From assembly GCF_022458895.1 (NCBI RefSeq), contig NZ_JAINFL010000014.1:62001-126000 (forward strand): a stretch of DNA of 64,000 nt. Reading direction: 5' to 3'. Shown one piece after another: positions 1 to 7,058 of the stretch. Under the pieces are notes generated by a model, which was given only the letters and a program-made list of their open reading frames with translations, was not told the origin of the DNA and did not search any database. The stretch comes from Roseihalotalea indica (GTDB lineage Bacteria > Bacteroidota > Bacteroidia > Cytophagales > Cyclobacteriaceae). Made by a program: the position numbers and the translations under genes. Position 1 is the first letter of the stretch, and each line of letters opens with the position of its first letter.

Positions 1-210
1 GGAGGCTTCCATCGGTAGGGTAGCGATAGGTTCGGGGCTGCCAAAAAACAGCTTGGGTAGCTTGAGCAGGGGAATGATAAGGGCCAGCAGGGCAGAACCT
101 ATGAGGTAAAACCTCATGGTAGCGTACTGCCGTTCTTTTCTTAGAAAGAACCAATATCCGAGCATCAGGGCACTATGGATTACCAAAAATTCTACCAGAT
201 AATTGCTCAT
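1..210 (-). CDS. M56-family (BlaR1/MecR1-like) membrane protein, 5' part only
   Basis: Only the first 70 codons are in the window; the gene continues past its left edge. The minus-strand reading begins MSNYLVEFLVIHSALMLGYW and continues with a second hydrophobic stretch (LIGSALLALIIPLLKLPKLF), the two-helix start usual for BlaR1/MecR1-type M56 proteins, which sense cell-wall or antibiotic signals and end in a zinc protease or TonB-like domain. The ATG overlaps the stop of the upstream blaI-like gene as ATGA, so the pair is probably translationally coupled. Family assignment rests on the N-terminal topology plus the BlaI neighbour; the HExxH motif lies outside the window. Whether this is a beta-lactam sensor or a general M56/TonB protein cannot be told. 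Confidence 0.75.
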   Translation of the reverse strand, partial: MSNYLVEFLVIHSALMLGYWFFLRKERQYATMRFYLIGSALLALIIPLLKLPKLFFGSPEPIATLPMEAS

Positions 211-569
211 GCGTTTTTGTCTTTAAGTTCTTTAAGAAGTTGCTCCAGTTCATGAAGGCTGAGGTTATCCTCTTTCGTAAAGAATGAAACCATCTGCCGG
301 TATGATCCGCTGAAATACCTTTTGACAAACCCTTTCATAAAAGATTTGGTATAGGCTTCTTTGGTAATCAAAGGATGATATTTATGAGACTTACCGTGTA
401 TTTCGTGCCCTACAAATTTCTTTTGCTGCAAGATCCGGACGATTGTAGAAACGGTGTTATAGGCCGGCTTGGGTTCGGGTAGTTCGGCAATAATGTCCTT
501 TACAAAGGCTGAATCCAAGTCCCATAACACCTGCATGATTTCTTCCTCAGCTTTCGTTAATTCTTTCAT
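207..569 (-). CDS. BlaI/MecI/CopY-family transcriptional repressor
   Basis: 120 aa, the usual length for BlaI/MecI repressors. It opens with the family signature (LTKAEEEIMQVLWDLDSAFV), followed by a winged-helix domain in which PAYNTVSTIVRILQQKKFV forms the recognition helix region, and a C-terminal dimerisation helix (SLHELEQLLKELKD). Family members bind as dimers to dyad operators and are cleaved when the partner M56 protease is activated. Here the partner gene overlaps the stop codon. Three dyads of identical geometry lie directly upstream of the start at 593-664, so autorepression is likely. The regulated targets other than the operon itself are unknown. Confidence 0.92.
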   Translation of the reverse strand: MKELTKAEEEIMQVLWDLDSAFVKDIIAELPEPKPAYNTVSTIVRILQQKKFVGHEIHGKSHKYHPLITKEAYTKSFMKGFVKRYFSGSYRQMVSFFTKEDNLSLHELEQLLKELKDKNA

Positions 570-592
570 TGGTCATTCTGGTTTCTACAGGT

Positions 593-664
593 AAACTAAA
601 TAATTAGTTAAAACTAAAAACTTAGTTTCAATAATCCTAATGGATCAAACTAAATTTTTAGTTC
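593..664. promoter_or_regulatory. Three phased BlaI-type operators
   Basis: Three 18-bp dyads read AAACTAA-N4-TTAGTTT or one base off in the right arm: 593-610, 611-628 and 647-664. Their starts are spaced 18 and 36 bp, multiples of 18. They end 24 bp upstream of the blaI-like start at 569. A BlaI dimer on each is inferred. The rest of the 570-906 gap holds no ORF or other clear structure; it must also carry the promoter of the plus-strand gene at 907. Confidence 0.8.
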
Positions 665-906
665 GTAAAGAATAAAGTGCTTGCAAAAGAGGGTAAGGGT
701 GAAAAAGGATCCTTTTTATCAAGAGTAAGGCCCTGGGAAATATAGTTCGCCGGAATTTAATTGTTGAAAAGCAGAACATCTGTCCTGTGTCAGTGAAGCA
801 ATCTAAGTAAAAGCAAAGTTCGTTACCCGAAGAGTTTCCTATATTTACTCCTGCTTTACTAGGTTTAATTAGTTTCCACTAATATCGAGATTTATAAAAC
901 GAGAAC

Positions 907-2154
907 ATGCTTATCAGACAAACTACAGGGAAAATGCCAAGAATTCAGCAGTGCTACTTAATAGTTTTTGTAGTGCTATCTGCTGCATATACAGGTGTGA
1001 ACGCTCAGTCGGGTGGAACGGATTATTTTACAGATGTTACAGCAACCCATGTGCCGACCGACCCGGAAGCTCATGCGCTGGATGTGGCTCTGGTAGATGC
1101 TGACAAGGATGGTGATCTGGACGTGGTATTGGCCCTGGAAGCTGATGCCAACCGGCTTTATCTGAACGATGGCAAAGGCAAACTAACCTGGAAGAAAAGT
1201 GTATTTGAAGCTGCCGCTCATGACACCGAGCACGTGCGGATTGCCGATTTTGACGGAGATGGTATTATGGATATAATTTTTGTGGCAGAAGACGATCAGT
1301 ATCACGAATATTACCTGGGCAATGGCGATGCAACCTTCCGTAATGTGAGTGACCGGCTGCTGGCCCGAAGCGAGGGTAATGGTCTGGATGTAGGAGATGT
1401 AAATGGTGATGGTTTGCCGGATATTGTGGTAGGCAACTCCGGGTCATCTGGCCAGAATCTCCTTTGGATCAATGATCAGTCCCAGCCTGGTTATTTTATA
1501 GATTATACCCGGCAGGGGCTGCCTCAGGTCAATGACGGCACCCAAAGCGTTAAGCTGGCCGATCTGGATGGGGACGGTGATCTGGATATGGTGGTGGGTA
1601 ACGAAGTGCCGCCGAACCGACTGCTCATTAATGAGGGGGTAGGAGTGTTTACCGAAGCTGCCGATCAACTGGAACTCCTGGTGCCCCTGCATACGCGGGA
1701 GGTATTTCTGCTAGACGCCGAAGACGATGGGGATATGGACATTGTATTGGCCAACCTGACCAGCAACGGAGGGCAACGGGAAAAAGACCCTCGCACCCGG
1801 CTTCTGATCAATGACGGTAAAGCCAACTTTAAAGATGAAACAGAAAAGAAAGTGCCCGCCAATACCTTTTCCACCTACGCCGGTGCCCCCATTGATTTTG
1901 ACCAAGACGGTGATACTGACCTGCTGATGAGCGCCATTGAAATTCCACCCTTTGCCGCAATGCAGGTGCATGCGTACGAAAACGATGGACAGGGAAACTT
2001 TACGGATGTAACTACCAAAGTAATTCCCGCTGTAACTGTTGGGAGAACTTGGGGCATTGCCATTGGGGATATCAATGGCGATGGTATTGATGATGCCATT
2101 ATCGGAGGATGGGGATCGCAGGTGCGTTTACTGCTGGGCAAAAAGCTCCCGTAA
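907..2154 (+). CDS. Secreted FG-GAP/VCBS repeat protein
   Basis: 415 aa with an N-terminal signal peptide (hydrophobic core LIVFVVLSAAYTGVNAQ). The mature part is built of repeated calcium-loop motifs of the form DxDxDGxxD, for example DADKDGDLDVV, DFDGDGIMDII, DVNGDGLPDIV, DLDGDGDLDMV, DFDQDGDTDLL and DINGDGIDDAI. These mark a single beta-propeller of FG-GAP/VCBS blades, as in integrin-like heads, and usually mean an exported binding or scaffold protein. No catalytic domain is visible. An internal ATG at 934 sits closer to the signal core and is an alternative start. Stands alone, divergent from blaI and convergent with the next gene; its ligand is unknown. Confidence 0.85.
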   Translation: MLIRQTTGKMPRIQQCYLIVFVVLSAAYTGVNAQSGGTDYFTDVTATHVPTDPEAHALDVALVDADKDGDLDVVLALEADANRLYLNDGKGKLTWKKSVFEAAAHDTEHVRIADFDGDGIMDIIFVAEDDQYHEYYLGNGDATFRNVSDRLLARSEGNGLDVGDVNGDGLPDIVVGNSGSSGQNLLWINDQSQPGYFIDYTRQGLPQVNDGTQSVKLADLDGDGDLDMVVGNEVPPNRLLINEGVGVFTEAADQLELLVPLHTREVFLLDAEDDGDMDIVLANLTSNGGQREKDPRTRLLINDGKANFKDETEKKVPANTFSTYAGAPIDFDQDGDTDLLMSAIEIPPFAAMQVHAYENDGQGNFTDVTTKVIPAVTVGRTWGIAIGDINGDGIDDAIIGGWGSQVRLLLGKKLP

Positions 2155-2271
2155 GCTTAGGCTTATTCTACTTGCTGCTGGGAATATTCTGCCGGGCACA
2201 TTGATGGATAAAAAGAAGAACCCTGTTTTTAACAAATAGGGTACTAGGAGTCGGTAGTCTAGCTTTAAGGC

Positions 2272-3804
2272 TTACGAACGGACTTGTATGCTGGATAGTA
2301 TAAGGTTCCAGCCCGTGGCAGCATCCCATACCGGTTTTGACTGATACGTGCTGGCCAGTCTGATGGCATATTCCGGTCGGTTGTAAAGTGATGGGCTGGC
2401 ATCTGGCAGGTTCAGGAAAAGTTCGTATTCTCCTTCGGGAAGAGGCTCTTCCCAATCAACGTCCGTATCCAGGATCTGTACTTCATCGGGAAACCAATAG
2501 CGGGTATCACAGTCAATTCTTTTTCTGTAAATCTCGCCCGAACCCTTGTGGCGAAGAATCAATTCGGCAAAGCGGTAATTGTAGGTAGAGGCGTACCCTT
2601 CATTGGTAATTTTTAGCCGTATCCGGGTGGGTTCATCATTATTAATTTCTGTAGGGAAACTCCCCTCTGTCAAAACAAAGCGGTAGCCTAAGTTTCGTTT
2701 GATGTCGTCAATGCATTTGTTATTCCAATCTCCGTTCACTGCGCCAGACCACCCGGTGTTCAGGAAAGATGTATGGAACCGCTTCAGATAATTTTCTGCA
2801 TTCCCTCCCTCGGAGATACAATCATTATAAGGACTAAAAACATCCTCGCCGTTAGGGCCACCCGGGCAGGTCTCGCCACCAAAAACCAGGTATTTGGTTT
2901 CCTCTGCAATATACGCCTTCAGATGCAGCGTATCGCTGGTAGCAGGCCAAGTATGAAACGAATTATAGGTCCAGTAATCATCCTCATTCGCCATAATACA
3001 ATCATTATGGTGAGCTAGTCTGGCCTTATCACTTCCGCTAAAGGCTTCCGTTTTATCCAGTGCATCGGCCTGTGCCGGATGGGCTTCTTCACCATCCAGA
3101 AACCGTAACTTATAATAGGGAGCTCGCACTTGCACCATCCGGGATTGAGGAACCACCGCTAGCAGAGCAGCAATAACTTCGTTGCGATCTTGCCAGTGCT
3201 GGTTGGTGACCGGTCCATGCTCTAAATCCCCGAAATGATCGGAATAAAACTGTTCCCCCCAGGGCCCGATAAGCCCCATCTGTACTACAGCAATCACATC
3301 TTCATTGTTAGTTAAAACCGGTTTCAACTGCTCCAGATGCTCCAGGATGGTAGCCTTGGGCGCATCATGGAAGGGAGGATCACAGCAATGGTCGCTATAA
3401 CTAAAGCGTAGTATGACCTTTACGCCTGCTTTTCGGATCGTATTCATATCATCCTGGATGTGAGCCAGCACGTCAGGGGTGAGGGAGCGATCTTTGAATT
3501 CATCAAATTGGTACGATCGGTAGACCAGAGTGCTGCCTACCGTAAAGCCACCGGCAGCCGGACTCGGTTTGTTTAAGAGCCGCAGTCTCTGCTCATCCAG
3601 GGGTTCAAAATCGCTCATCTTCACTCCAAAAGGCCGGTAAAAGCCTCGTTCAGGGTTGGTAAACTCTACCGTATCCGTCCCATACGTCAGTTCCTGGTAT
3701 TTCTTTTCTGCATCGGTGCAGGAGCTTATAGTTATGATGAGCAGCAGGTAGAAAAAAAGAGAAGTAGGTGCGGAAGTGGTTTTGTAGAGTTCTTTAACCA
3801 TCAT
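2272..3804 (-). CDS. DUF4874/DUF4832 lipoprotein
   Basis: 510 aa. The N-terminus is a lipoprotein signal (FFYLLLIITISSC), so the mature protein is probably anchored at the outer membrane. Residues ~40-200 begin with VEFTNPERGFYRPF, the hallmark of DUF4874; the C-terminal ~270 residues match the DUF4832 arrangement and end in a beta-sandwich-like region. Proteins with this pair resemble TIM-barrel glycoside-hydrolase folds plus a binding module, but no activity is established that I can name. Candidate acidic residues are present but I cannot assign catalysis. Monocistronic, convergent with the FG-GAP gene. Confidence 0.82.
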   Translation of the reverse strand: MMVKELYKTTSAPTSLFFYLLLIITISSCTDAEKKYQELTYGTDTVEFTNPERGFYRPFGVKMSDFEPLDEQRLRLLNKPSPAAGGFTVGSTLVYRSYQFDEFKDRSLTPDVLAHIQDDMNTIRKAGVKVILRFSYSDHCCDPPFHDAPKATILEHLEQLKPVLTNNEDVIAVVQMGLIGPWGEQFYSDHFGDLEHGPVTNQHWQDRNEVIAALLAVVPQSRMVQVRAPYYKLRFLDGEEAHPAQADALDKTEAFSGSDKARLAHHNDCIMANEDDYWTYNSFHTWPATSDTLHLKAYIAEETKYLVFGGETCPGGPNGEDVFSPYNDCISEGGNAENYLKRFHTSFLNTGWSGAVNGDWNNKCIDDIKRNLGYRFVLTEGSFPTEINNDEPTRIRLKITNEGYASTYNYRFAELILRHKGSGEIYRKRIDCDTRYWFPDEVQILDTDVDWEEPLPEGEYELFLNLPDASPSLYNRPEYAIRLASTYQSKPVWDAATGWNLILSSIQVRS

Positions 3805-4077
3805 GATACTCAGAGAATAAAGTTATGACGGCAAAATATACGAATCTATTGCTCAATATTACTGAGTGTTTGAGATATCCTCCGCTATGCAGCTTTATTG
3901 ATTGACCATTATACTCAGAAGCATTCCTTAAAACTGGAGATACAGCACCCTTCAACGACTATCAGAGCATACCCTGCTTCTGCCGGGTTGGCTGCGGGAC
4001 TATACGCAAGCATACGCTGAGCATCAATAAATGACTTCTCATGAACAGCCTTTATTTCTACACTCCACCTCTACTGC

Positions 4078-4425
4078 TTAGTGGCTGACTCTTTCTTTCA
4101 TCAAATTTAAAATTCTGTTTTGCGTTCTTTTTGATGCTCCAAAGTCAATAAATCCATTACCAAATGGTTCTACATTGATGGCGATTAGATTTTGGTCGGC
4201 AAACAAAAAAACTTCATGGGGCATCATCCACCATTTTTTTCGGTACATAAAGTGGGCACTGTTGTCGTCAAGTTGGATGTCCGCCTGTACTAATTCAGAA
4301 CACGTTGTATGAAATAAAGCCAGGTTTTCTTCTTTGGTAAAGGAATTTCTCCAATAAGTCAGTTTAAACTTCTTTCTAAGCACAAATAGGCCATACACCC
4401 CAAGTACGAGTAAAAAAGCAAACAT
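4078..4425 (-). CDS. Small membrane-anchored protein of unknown function
   Basis: 115 aa. One N-terminal transmembrane helix (FAFLLVLGVYGLFVL) is followed by a cytosolic or periplasmic domain of about 95 residues rich in aromatic and charged residues (YRKKWWMMPHEVFLFADQNL). I recognise no family. Its ATG directly follows the stop of the 56-codon gene at 4426-4596, so the two form one transcriptional unit in the last cassette of the attC-like array. Unlike the three upstream cassettes, no inverse core matching this cassette's start (GTTAAGTC) is found after it, so its far end looks truncated. Confidence 0.65.
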   Translation of the reverse strand: MFAFLLVLGVYGLFVLRKKFKLTYWRNSFTKEENLALFHTTCSELVQADIQLDDNSAHFMYRKKWWMMPHEVFLFADQNLIAINVEPFGNGFIDFGASKRTQNRILNLMKERVSH

Positions 4426-4596
4426 TCATATAAGAAATAGCTTGTCACGTACACTAAAAACTTGGAAACGTTCTGTTACGACCACATAAAGGGTGTACAA
4501 AGAAAACCCAATGACCGCAAAGCAAAAGCCGTGATACCAGTATTTGTCAAACCGTTTTTTCTTTCTAAACTTATTTTCAAATTCTTCCAAACTCAT
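4426..4596 (-). CDS. 56-aa single-pass membrane protein, unknown
   Basis: Short frame beginning MSLEEFENKFRKKKRFDKYW, then one hydrophobic segment (GFCFAVIGFSLYTLYVVV) and a short charged tail. A basic N-terminus before the helix suggests an N-in orientation. Its TGA abuts the ATG of the downstream membrane protein with no spacing, which argues strongly that it is translated. It is the first gene after the cassette core at 4621-4628, 25 bp away, as expected for a cassette gene. Function unknown. Confidence 0.6.
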   Translation of the reverse strand: MSLEEFENKFRKKKRFDKYWYHGFCFAVIGFSLYTLYVVVTERFQVFSVRDKLFLI

Positions 4597-4620
4597 AGGT
4601 GAGTTATCTTTTAAACTTCT

Positions 4621-4754
4621 GACTTAACGATTTGGCTAGCGGTCAGGCCGGGCTTGTTTGCGTTTTCTGTTCGTGTTTCATTATTAGAACTTAGAGCAAA
4701 AAGCAGACGAGTTGCTTTTCAACTTAGGCTTGGCGCTAGCTTTTGTTGGTAGCA
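4621..4754 (-). repeat. attC-like recombination site 3
   Basis: 134 bp. On the minus strand it opens with the inverse core TGCTACCAAC (4754-4745), contains the array-wide element GAAAACGCAAACAAGC near 4666-4652, and closes with GCTAGCCAAATCGTTAAGTC ending at 4621. The opening core is the exact reverse complement of the 5' end of its own cassette (5248-5257), the property that defines integron cassettes in the integrated state. The stop codon of the preceding gene lies inside the site. Confidence 0.6.
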
Positions 4755-5242
4755 GTTTTACTTTCCTTCAATAGATCTTCATTGTGGAAAACATAAATCT
4801 CTCCTCCAAATTCGTATTCAATAGGTGTCGGAATTGACTCGTCAAGATTCAATTCTTCAGCAATCAGAATTGTGATTTTTCTTCCATTATCAAATTCAAT
4901 TGTAACTTGTGCTGGAATAAATTCAGCCTCATCGATAAAATCGATGCTAAAGTCAGTCACAATAAAGTTCAACACTTCATTCCACCTTTCTGGAGCTTCC
5001 CAAGTCTTTATTTCATCGGAGTTGAGATGTTGATTGTGGTAATATCTCCCTTCTCCAAATTCAAAATACTCTTCGTCTTTCCAGCATAGGTTCCACCAGT
5101 ACCCATTTTCCATTTGGACATTAATCCCGTGATCGAATACGTCGAATCCATCATAATAAAACTTCCCATTATGGTCATTAACCTCGCTATAGACCACCTT
5201 CTGGATCTTATGTCCAATTACTTTATTTTTGATTTCTTCCAT
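4736..5242 (-). CDS. Cassette gene of unknown function (168 aa)
   Basis: A soluble acidic protein without signal peptide or membrane helix. Aromatic-rich N-terminal half (NGYWWNLCWKDEEYFEFGEG) and a beta-rich C-terminal half (AQVTIEFDNGRKITILIAEE). No known family recognised; composition resembles small immunity- or SMI1-like proteins but I see no diagnostic motif. It fills one cassette: the start lies 5 bp from the 5248-5257 core and its last codons (TNKS) run through the inverse core at 4745-4754 to a TAG at 4736-4738. Base composition is lower in G+C than the flanking chromosomal genes, which fits acquired DNA. Confidence 0.75.
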   Translation of the reverse strand: MEEIKNKVIGHKIQKVVYSEVNDHNGKFYYDGFDVFDHGINVQMENGYWWNLCWKDEEYFEFGEGRYYHNQHLNSDEIKTWEAPERWNEVLNFIVTDFSIDFIDEAEFIPAQVTIEFDNGRKITILIAEELNLDESIPTPIEYEFGGEIYVFHNEDLLKESKTATNKS

Positions 5243-5247
5243 CTAAT

Positions 5248-5382
5248 TGCTACCAACGGCCAAGTGCAGCCACAGGCCGAGCATGTTGGCGTTTTTCTTT
5301 CAATTTATCAATTTTACTGCTTGGCGCAACTAACATGCTACCTCAACACCAGGGGGGTAGCAGTTGCTTTTTGTTGGGCACA
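5248..5382 (-). repeat. attC-like recombination site 2
   Basis: 135 bp. On the minus strand it runs from inverse core TGTGCCCAAC (5382-5373) to core GTTGGTAGCA (5257-5248). Inside are the inner arms GCGCCAAGCAG and CTGCACTTGGCC, which pair with a two-base bulge, and the shared element GAAAAACGCCAACATGC (5297-5281). The bulged inner stem and unequal arms are attC-like. The inverse core is an exact 10-bp complement of the 5' end of its own cassette at 6035-6044. Confidence 0.65.
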
Positions 5383-5388
5383 GTTTTC

Positions 5389-6021
5389 TTATTTTTTATC
5401 TCTATCGGTAATACCTTTAACTTTGTCAGTCGGAAGTGAATTATAGATTCCACTAACTCTTTTAGGTAAAGCAATCATGTATTCTACTATAATATTAACT
5501 AAGTCGAACAGTTGGCTGACTGTCTCAGGATTATCAGTATTAATTTGACCGGGATGGACAGCATCATTTCCAGTCACACGAACAATGTCTAAGGATTGCT
5601 GCACAATCTCTGGAAGTCCCTTTTTTACAAGGTTACCTATATCTGTGTTAATATTTTTACCCTCTTCTCCTAACTCTTTACACAATATTTGAATTGATAA
5701 TCGGAGTAGAGCAGCAGCTCCTCTTGGTGACTTTGTGTGAATGGCTGCTGCTTCCATGTATAGCTTATTTACAGATTCCGGCATTTCAGGATTAGGAAAA
5801 GGAGCGTTACCAGTATCTGGATAGTACATTTTTTCTTCAATCCAAATTGTTCTTTGTGTACAATGTTGACATGTTCCAACTCTTATAGGATGATTGGACT
5901 CAGGCTTAGGAGTCGCCTGATCTCCGGTCCAGCGCCTGAACCACCAATCTTGCTTTGCAATCGCACCACAGTGAGGACAGGTGAAGGATTTGGCAAATAC
6001 TTGTGGTTGAATATATTTCAT
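5389..6021 (-). CDS. DUF4145 protein with N-terminal zinc ribbon
   Basis: 210 aa. The N-terminus holds two zinc-ligand pairs, CPHC at residues 15-18 and CQHC at 51-54, making a zinc ribbon. Residues ~85-195 match DUF4145: RGAAALLRLSIQILCKELGE, then TDIGNLVKKGLP, and RVTGNDAVHPGQI. DUF4145 is a helical, probably nucleic-acid-related domain often found in restriction and defence genes and on mobile DNA; its biochemical role is not established. The TAA lies 7 bp before the inverse core at 5373-5382, and the ATG is 13 bp from the other core at 6035-6044, so the gene exactly fills a cassette. A defence role is inference from family context only. Confidence 0.85.
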   Translation of the reverse strand: MKYIQPQVFAKSFTCPHCGAIAKQDWWFRRWTGDQATPKPESNHPIRVGTCQHCTQRTIWIEEKMYYPDTGNAPFPNPEMPESVNKLYMEAAAIHTKSPRGAAALLRLSIQILCKELGEEGKNINTDIGNLVKKGLPEIVQQSLDIVRVTGNDAVHPGQINTDNPETVSQLFDLVNIIVEYMIALPKRVSGIYNSLPTDKVKGITDRDKK

Positions 6022-6034
6022 ACTAATAGTTAAT

Positions 6035-6174
6035 TGTGCCCAACGCCAAGGCTAGCCATCATACCGGGCCTTGTTGGCGTTTTCTTTTCAAGTTACAAAT
6101 TTTGTGCTTGGAGCAATAAACGTTCAAGTTCATCTTTCCGCCCGGTTGGGGCTAGGTGATGTTGTGTGTAGTGC
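6035..6174 (-). repeat. attC-like recombination site 1
   Basis: 140 bp. On the minus strand it begins with inverse core GCACTACACACAAC (6174-6161) and ends with the core GTTGGGCACA (6044-6035). Between them are TTGCTCCAAGC, the shared element GAAAACGCCAACAAGG (6084-6069) and GGCTAGCCTTGGC next to the core. The inverse core matches the 5' end of its own cassette (6617-6630) with one mismatch in 14. Length is within the range of known long attC sites. Confidence 0.65.
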
Positions 6175-6177
6175 TTT

Positions 6178-6612
6178 TCATTCATAATTCAACTTTTCGC
6201 GATAATAGGTTTTGGTTTTCAGTTCAATTTTTTGGCTCGCTTTGAAATCCATGAATTCTAAAGAATCCATTGGTCCGATCACCTCTTCATGAACAAGTTG
6301 ATTTCTCTTAGCCTCTTTGTATAAATCCGAACTCCGATTCTTATCAATGATCCAATATTGGAGATGGAGGCTGTCTTTGTTCACGGCGAGAATAAAATCC
6401 TCATTAAATCCAATGTGCTCAATATTCTTAATTACATAGCCATTGAATCTATCGTCATCTTCTGTTTTCAAGGTCTGAATAGCATTAAAGGCAGGTTCCA
6501 CCATATAATAATATTCATCCCCTAATTCAATATCACCGTACCACCAAACATCCGATGGTCCGCATGACCATAGAATTCCCAAGCAGAATATTGTTGATAA
6601 TTTTAATTTCAT
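6178..6612 (-). CDS. Cassette-encoded lipoprotein of unknown function
   Basis: 144 aa from the ATG at 6612. The protein begins MKLKLSTIFCLGILWSC, a clear lipoprotein signal with the lipid-accepting Cys at residue 17. An upstream ATG at 6645 would add 11 residues but would place the recombination core (6617-6630) inside the gene and spoil the signal, so 6612 is preferred. The mature part is acidic with alternating beta-prone segments; no family recognised. It is the first gene of the cassette array and ends 4 bp before its attC-like site. Confidence 0.72.
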   Translation of the reverse strand: MKLKLSTIFCLGILWSCGPSDVWWYGDIELGDEYYYMVEPAFNAIQTLKTEDDDRFNGYVIKNIEHIGFNEDFILAVNKDSLHLQYWIIDKNRSSDLYKEAKRNQLVHEEVIGPMDSLEFMDFKASQKIELKTKTYYREKLNYE

Positions 6613-6616
6613 CTTT

Positions 6617-6674
6617 GCATTACACACAACATAGGGATAGCGCATAGTTGCGGCTATCTCCCATATAGCCGCAA
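6617..6674 (-). other. Outer cassette core and adjoining hairpin
   Basis: 6617-6632 holds the core GTTGTGTGTAATGC (minus strand) that starts the first cassette. Just outside, 6648-6657 and 6665-6674 form a perfect 10-bp hairpin (TTGCGGCTAT with a 7-base loop), separated from the core by GCGCTATCCCTAT, which resembles the GGCTAGCCTTGGC found beside the cores of the other sites. This could be the remaining half of an attC or an attI-like junction. No integrase gene follows; the rest of 6675-7058 has no gene. Confidence 0.4.
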
Positions 6675-6906
6675 TACATATAGATCAATTAATAACTTCC
6701 TAATGCATGCTTTTAGCCGGCCAAACTGGGAAAAAGTAAAGAAACTGATTAATCTACAATATACCAAAGTATTCGTTTCCCCGCTAGGATATTAAATAAT
6801 GCAATGCTATTCTTTTAAGAGCGGCTTTGTAGAAGACAACGTGTCTACCAGCGGTTAGTAGCTGAATGCACTACGTTTGAAGCTTTTAGTAGCAATTAAA
6901 GTTAAT

Positions 6907-6990
6907 TACTGCAACATTGAAGTAAATAACATTAACGTTGAACCTCTTTACTGCAACGTTGGAGTAAAAAACACCAATGTAGGAGCTCTT
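6907..6990. repeat. Two-copy 42-bp tandem repeat
   Basis: 6907-6948 and 6949-6990 are head-to-tail copies of a 42-bp unit beginning TACTGCAAC and ending CTCTT, about 33 of 42 bases identical. It lies in the gene-free 6675-7058 stretch just beyond the 3' end of the VWA gene. No coding potential seen. Origin unknown. Confidence 0.75.
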
Positions 6991-7058
6991 TGATTCAAGT
7001 TAGAGCATATATTTTATTAATTTTTCTTTTACGAACTTGCGTAACCACTCTACTTCTT

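Noticed and set aside
2228..2246. Terminator between the FG-GAP and DUF4832 genes
   Set aside because: ACCCT/AGGGT arms are short and the loop large; too weak to list.
5114..5446. 110-codon plus-strand frame across attC-like site 2
   Set aside because: Crosses a recombination site and parts of two opposite-strand genes; no recognisable sequence.
6613..6645. Longer start for the cassette lipoprotein
   Set aside because: It would run through the recombination core and add a non-signal leader before the lipoprotein signal.
4078..6674. Integron integrase gene in or beside the array
   Set aside because: No tyrosine-recombinase motifs in any frame of the flanks visible here.
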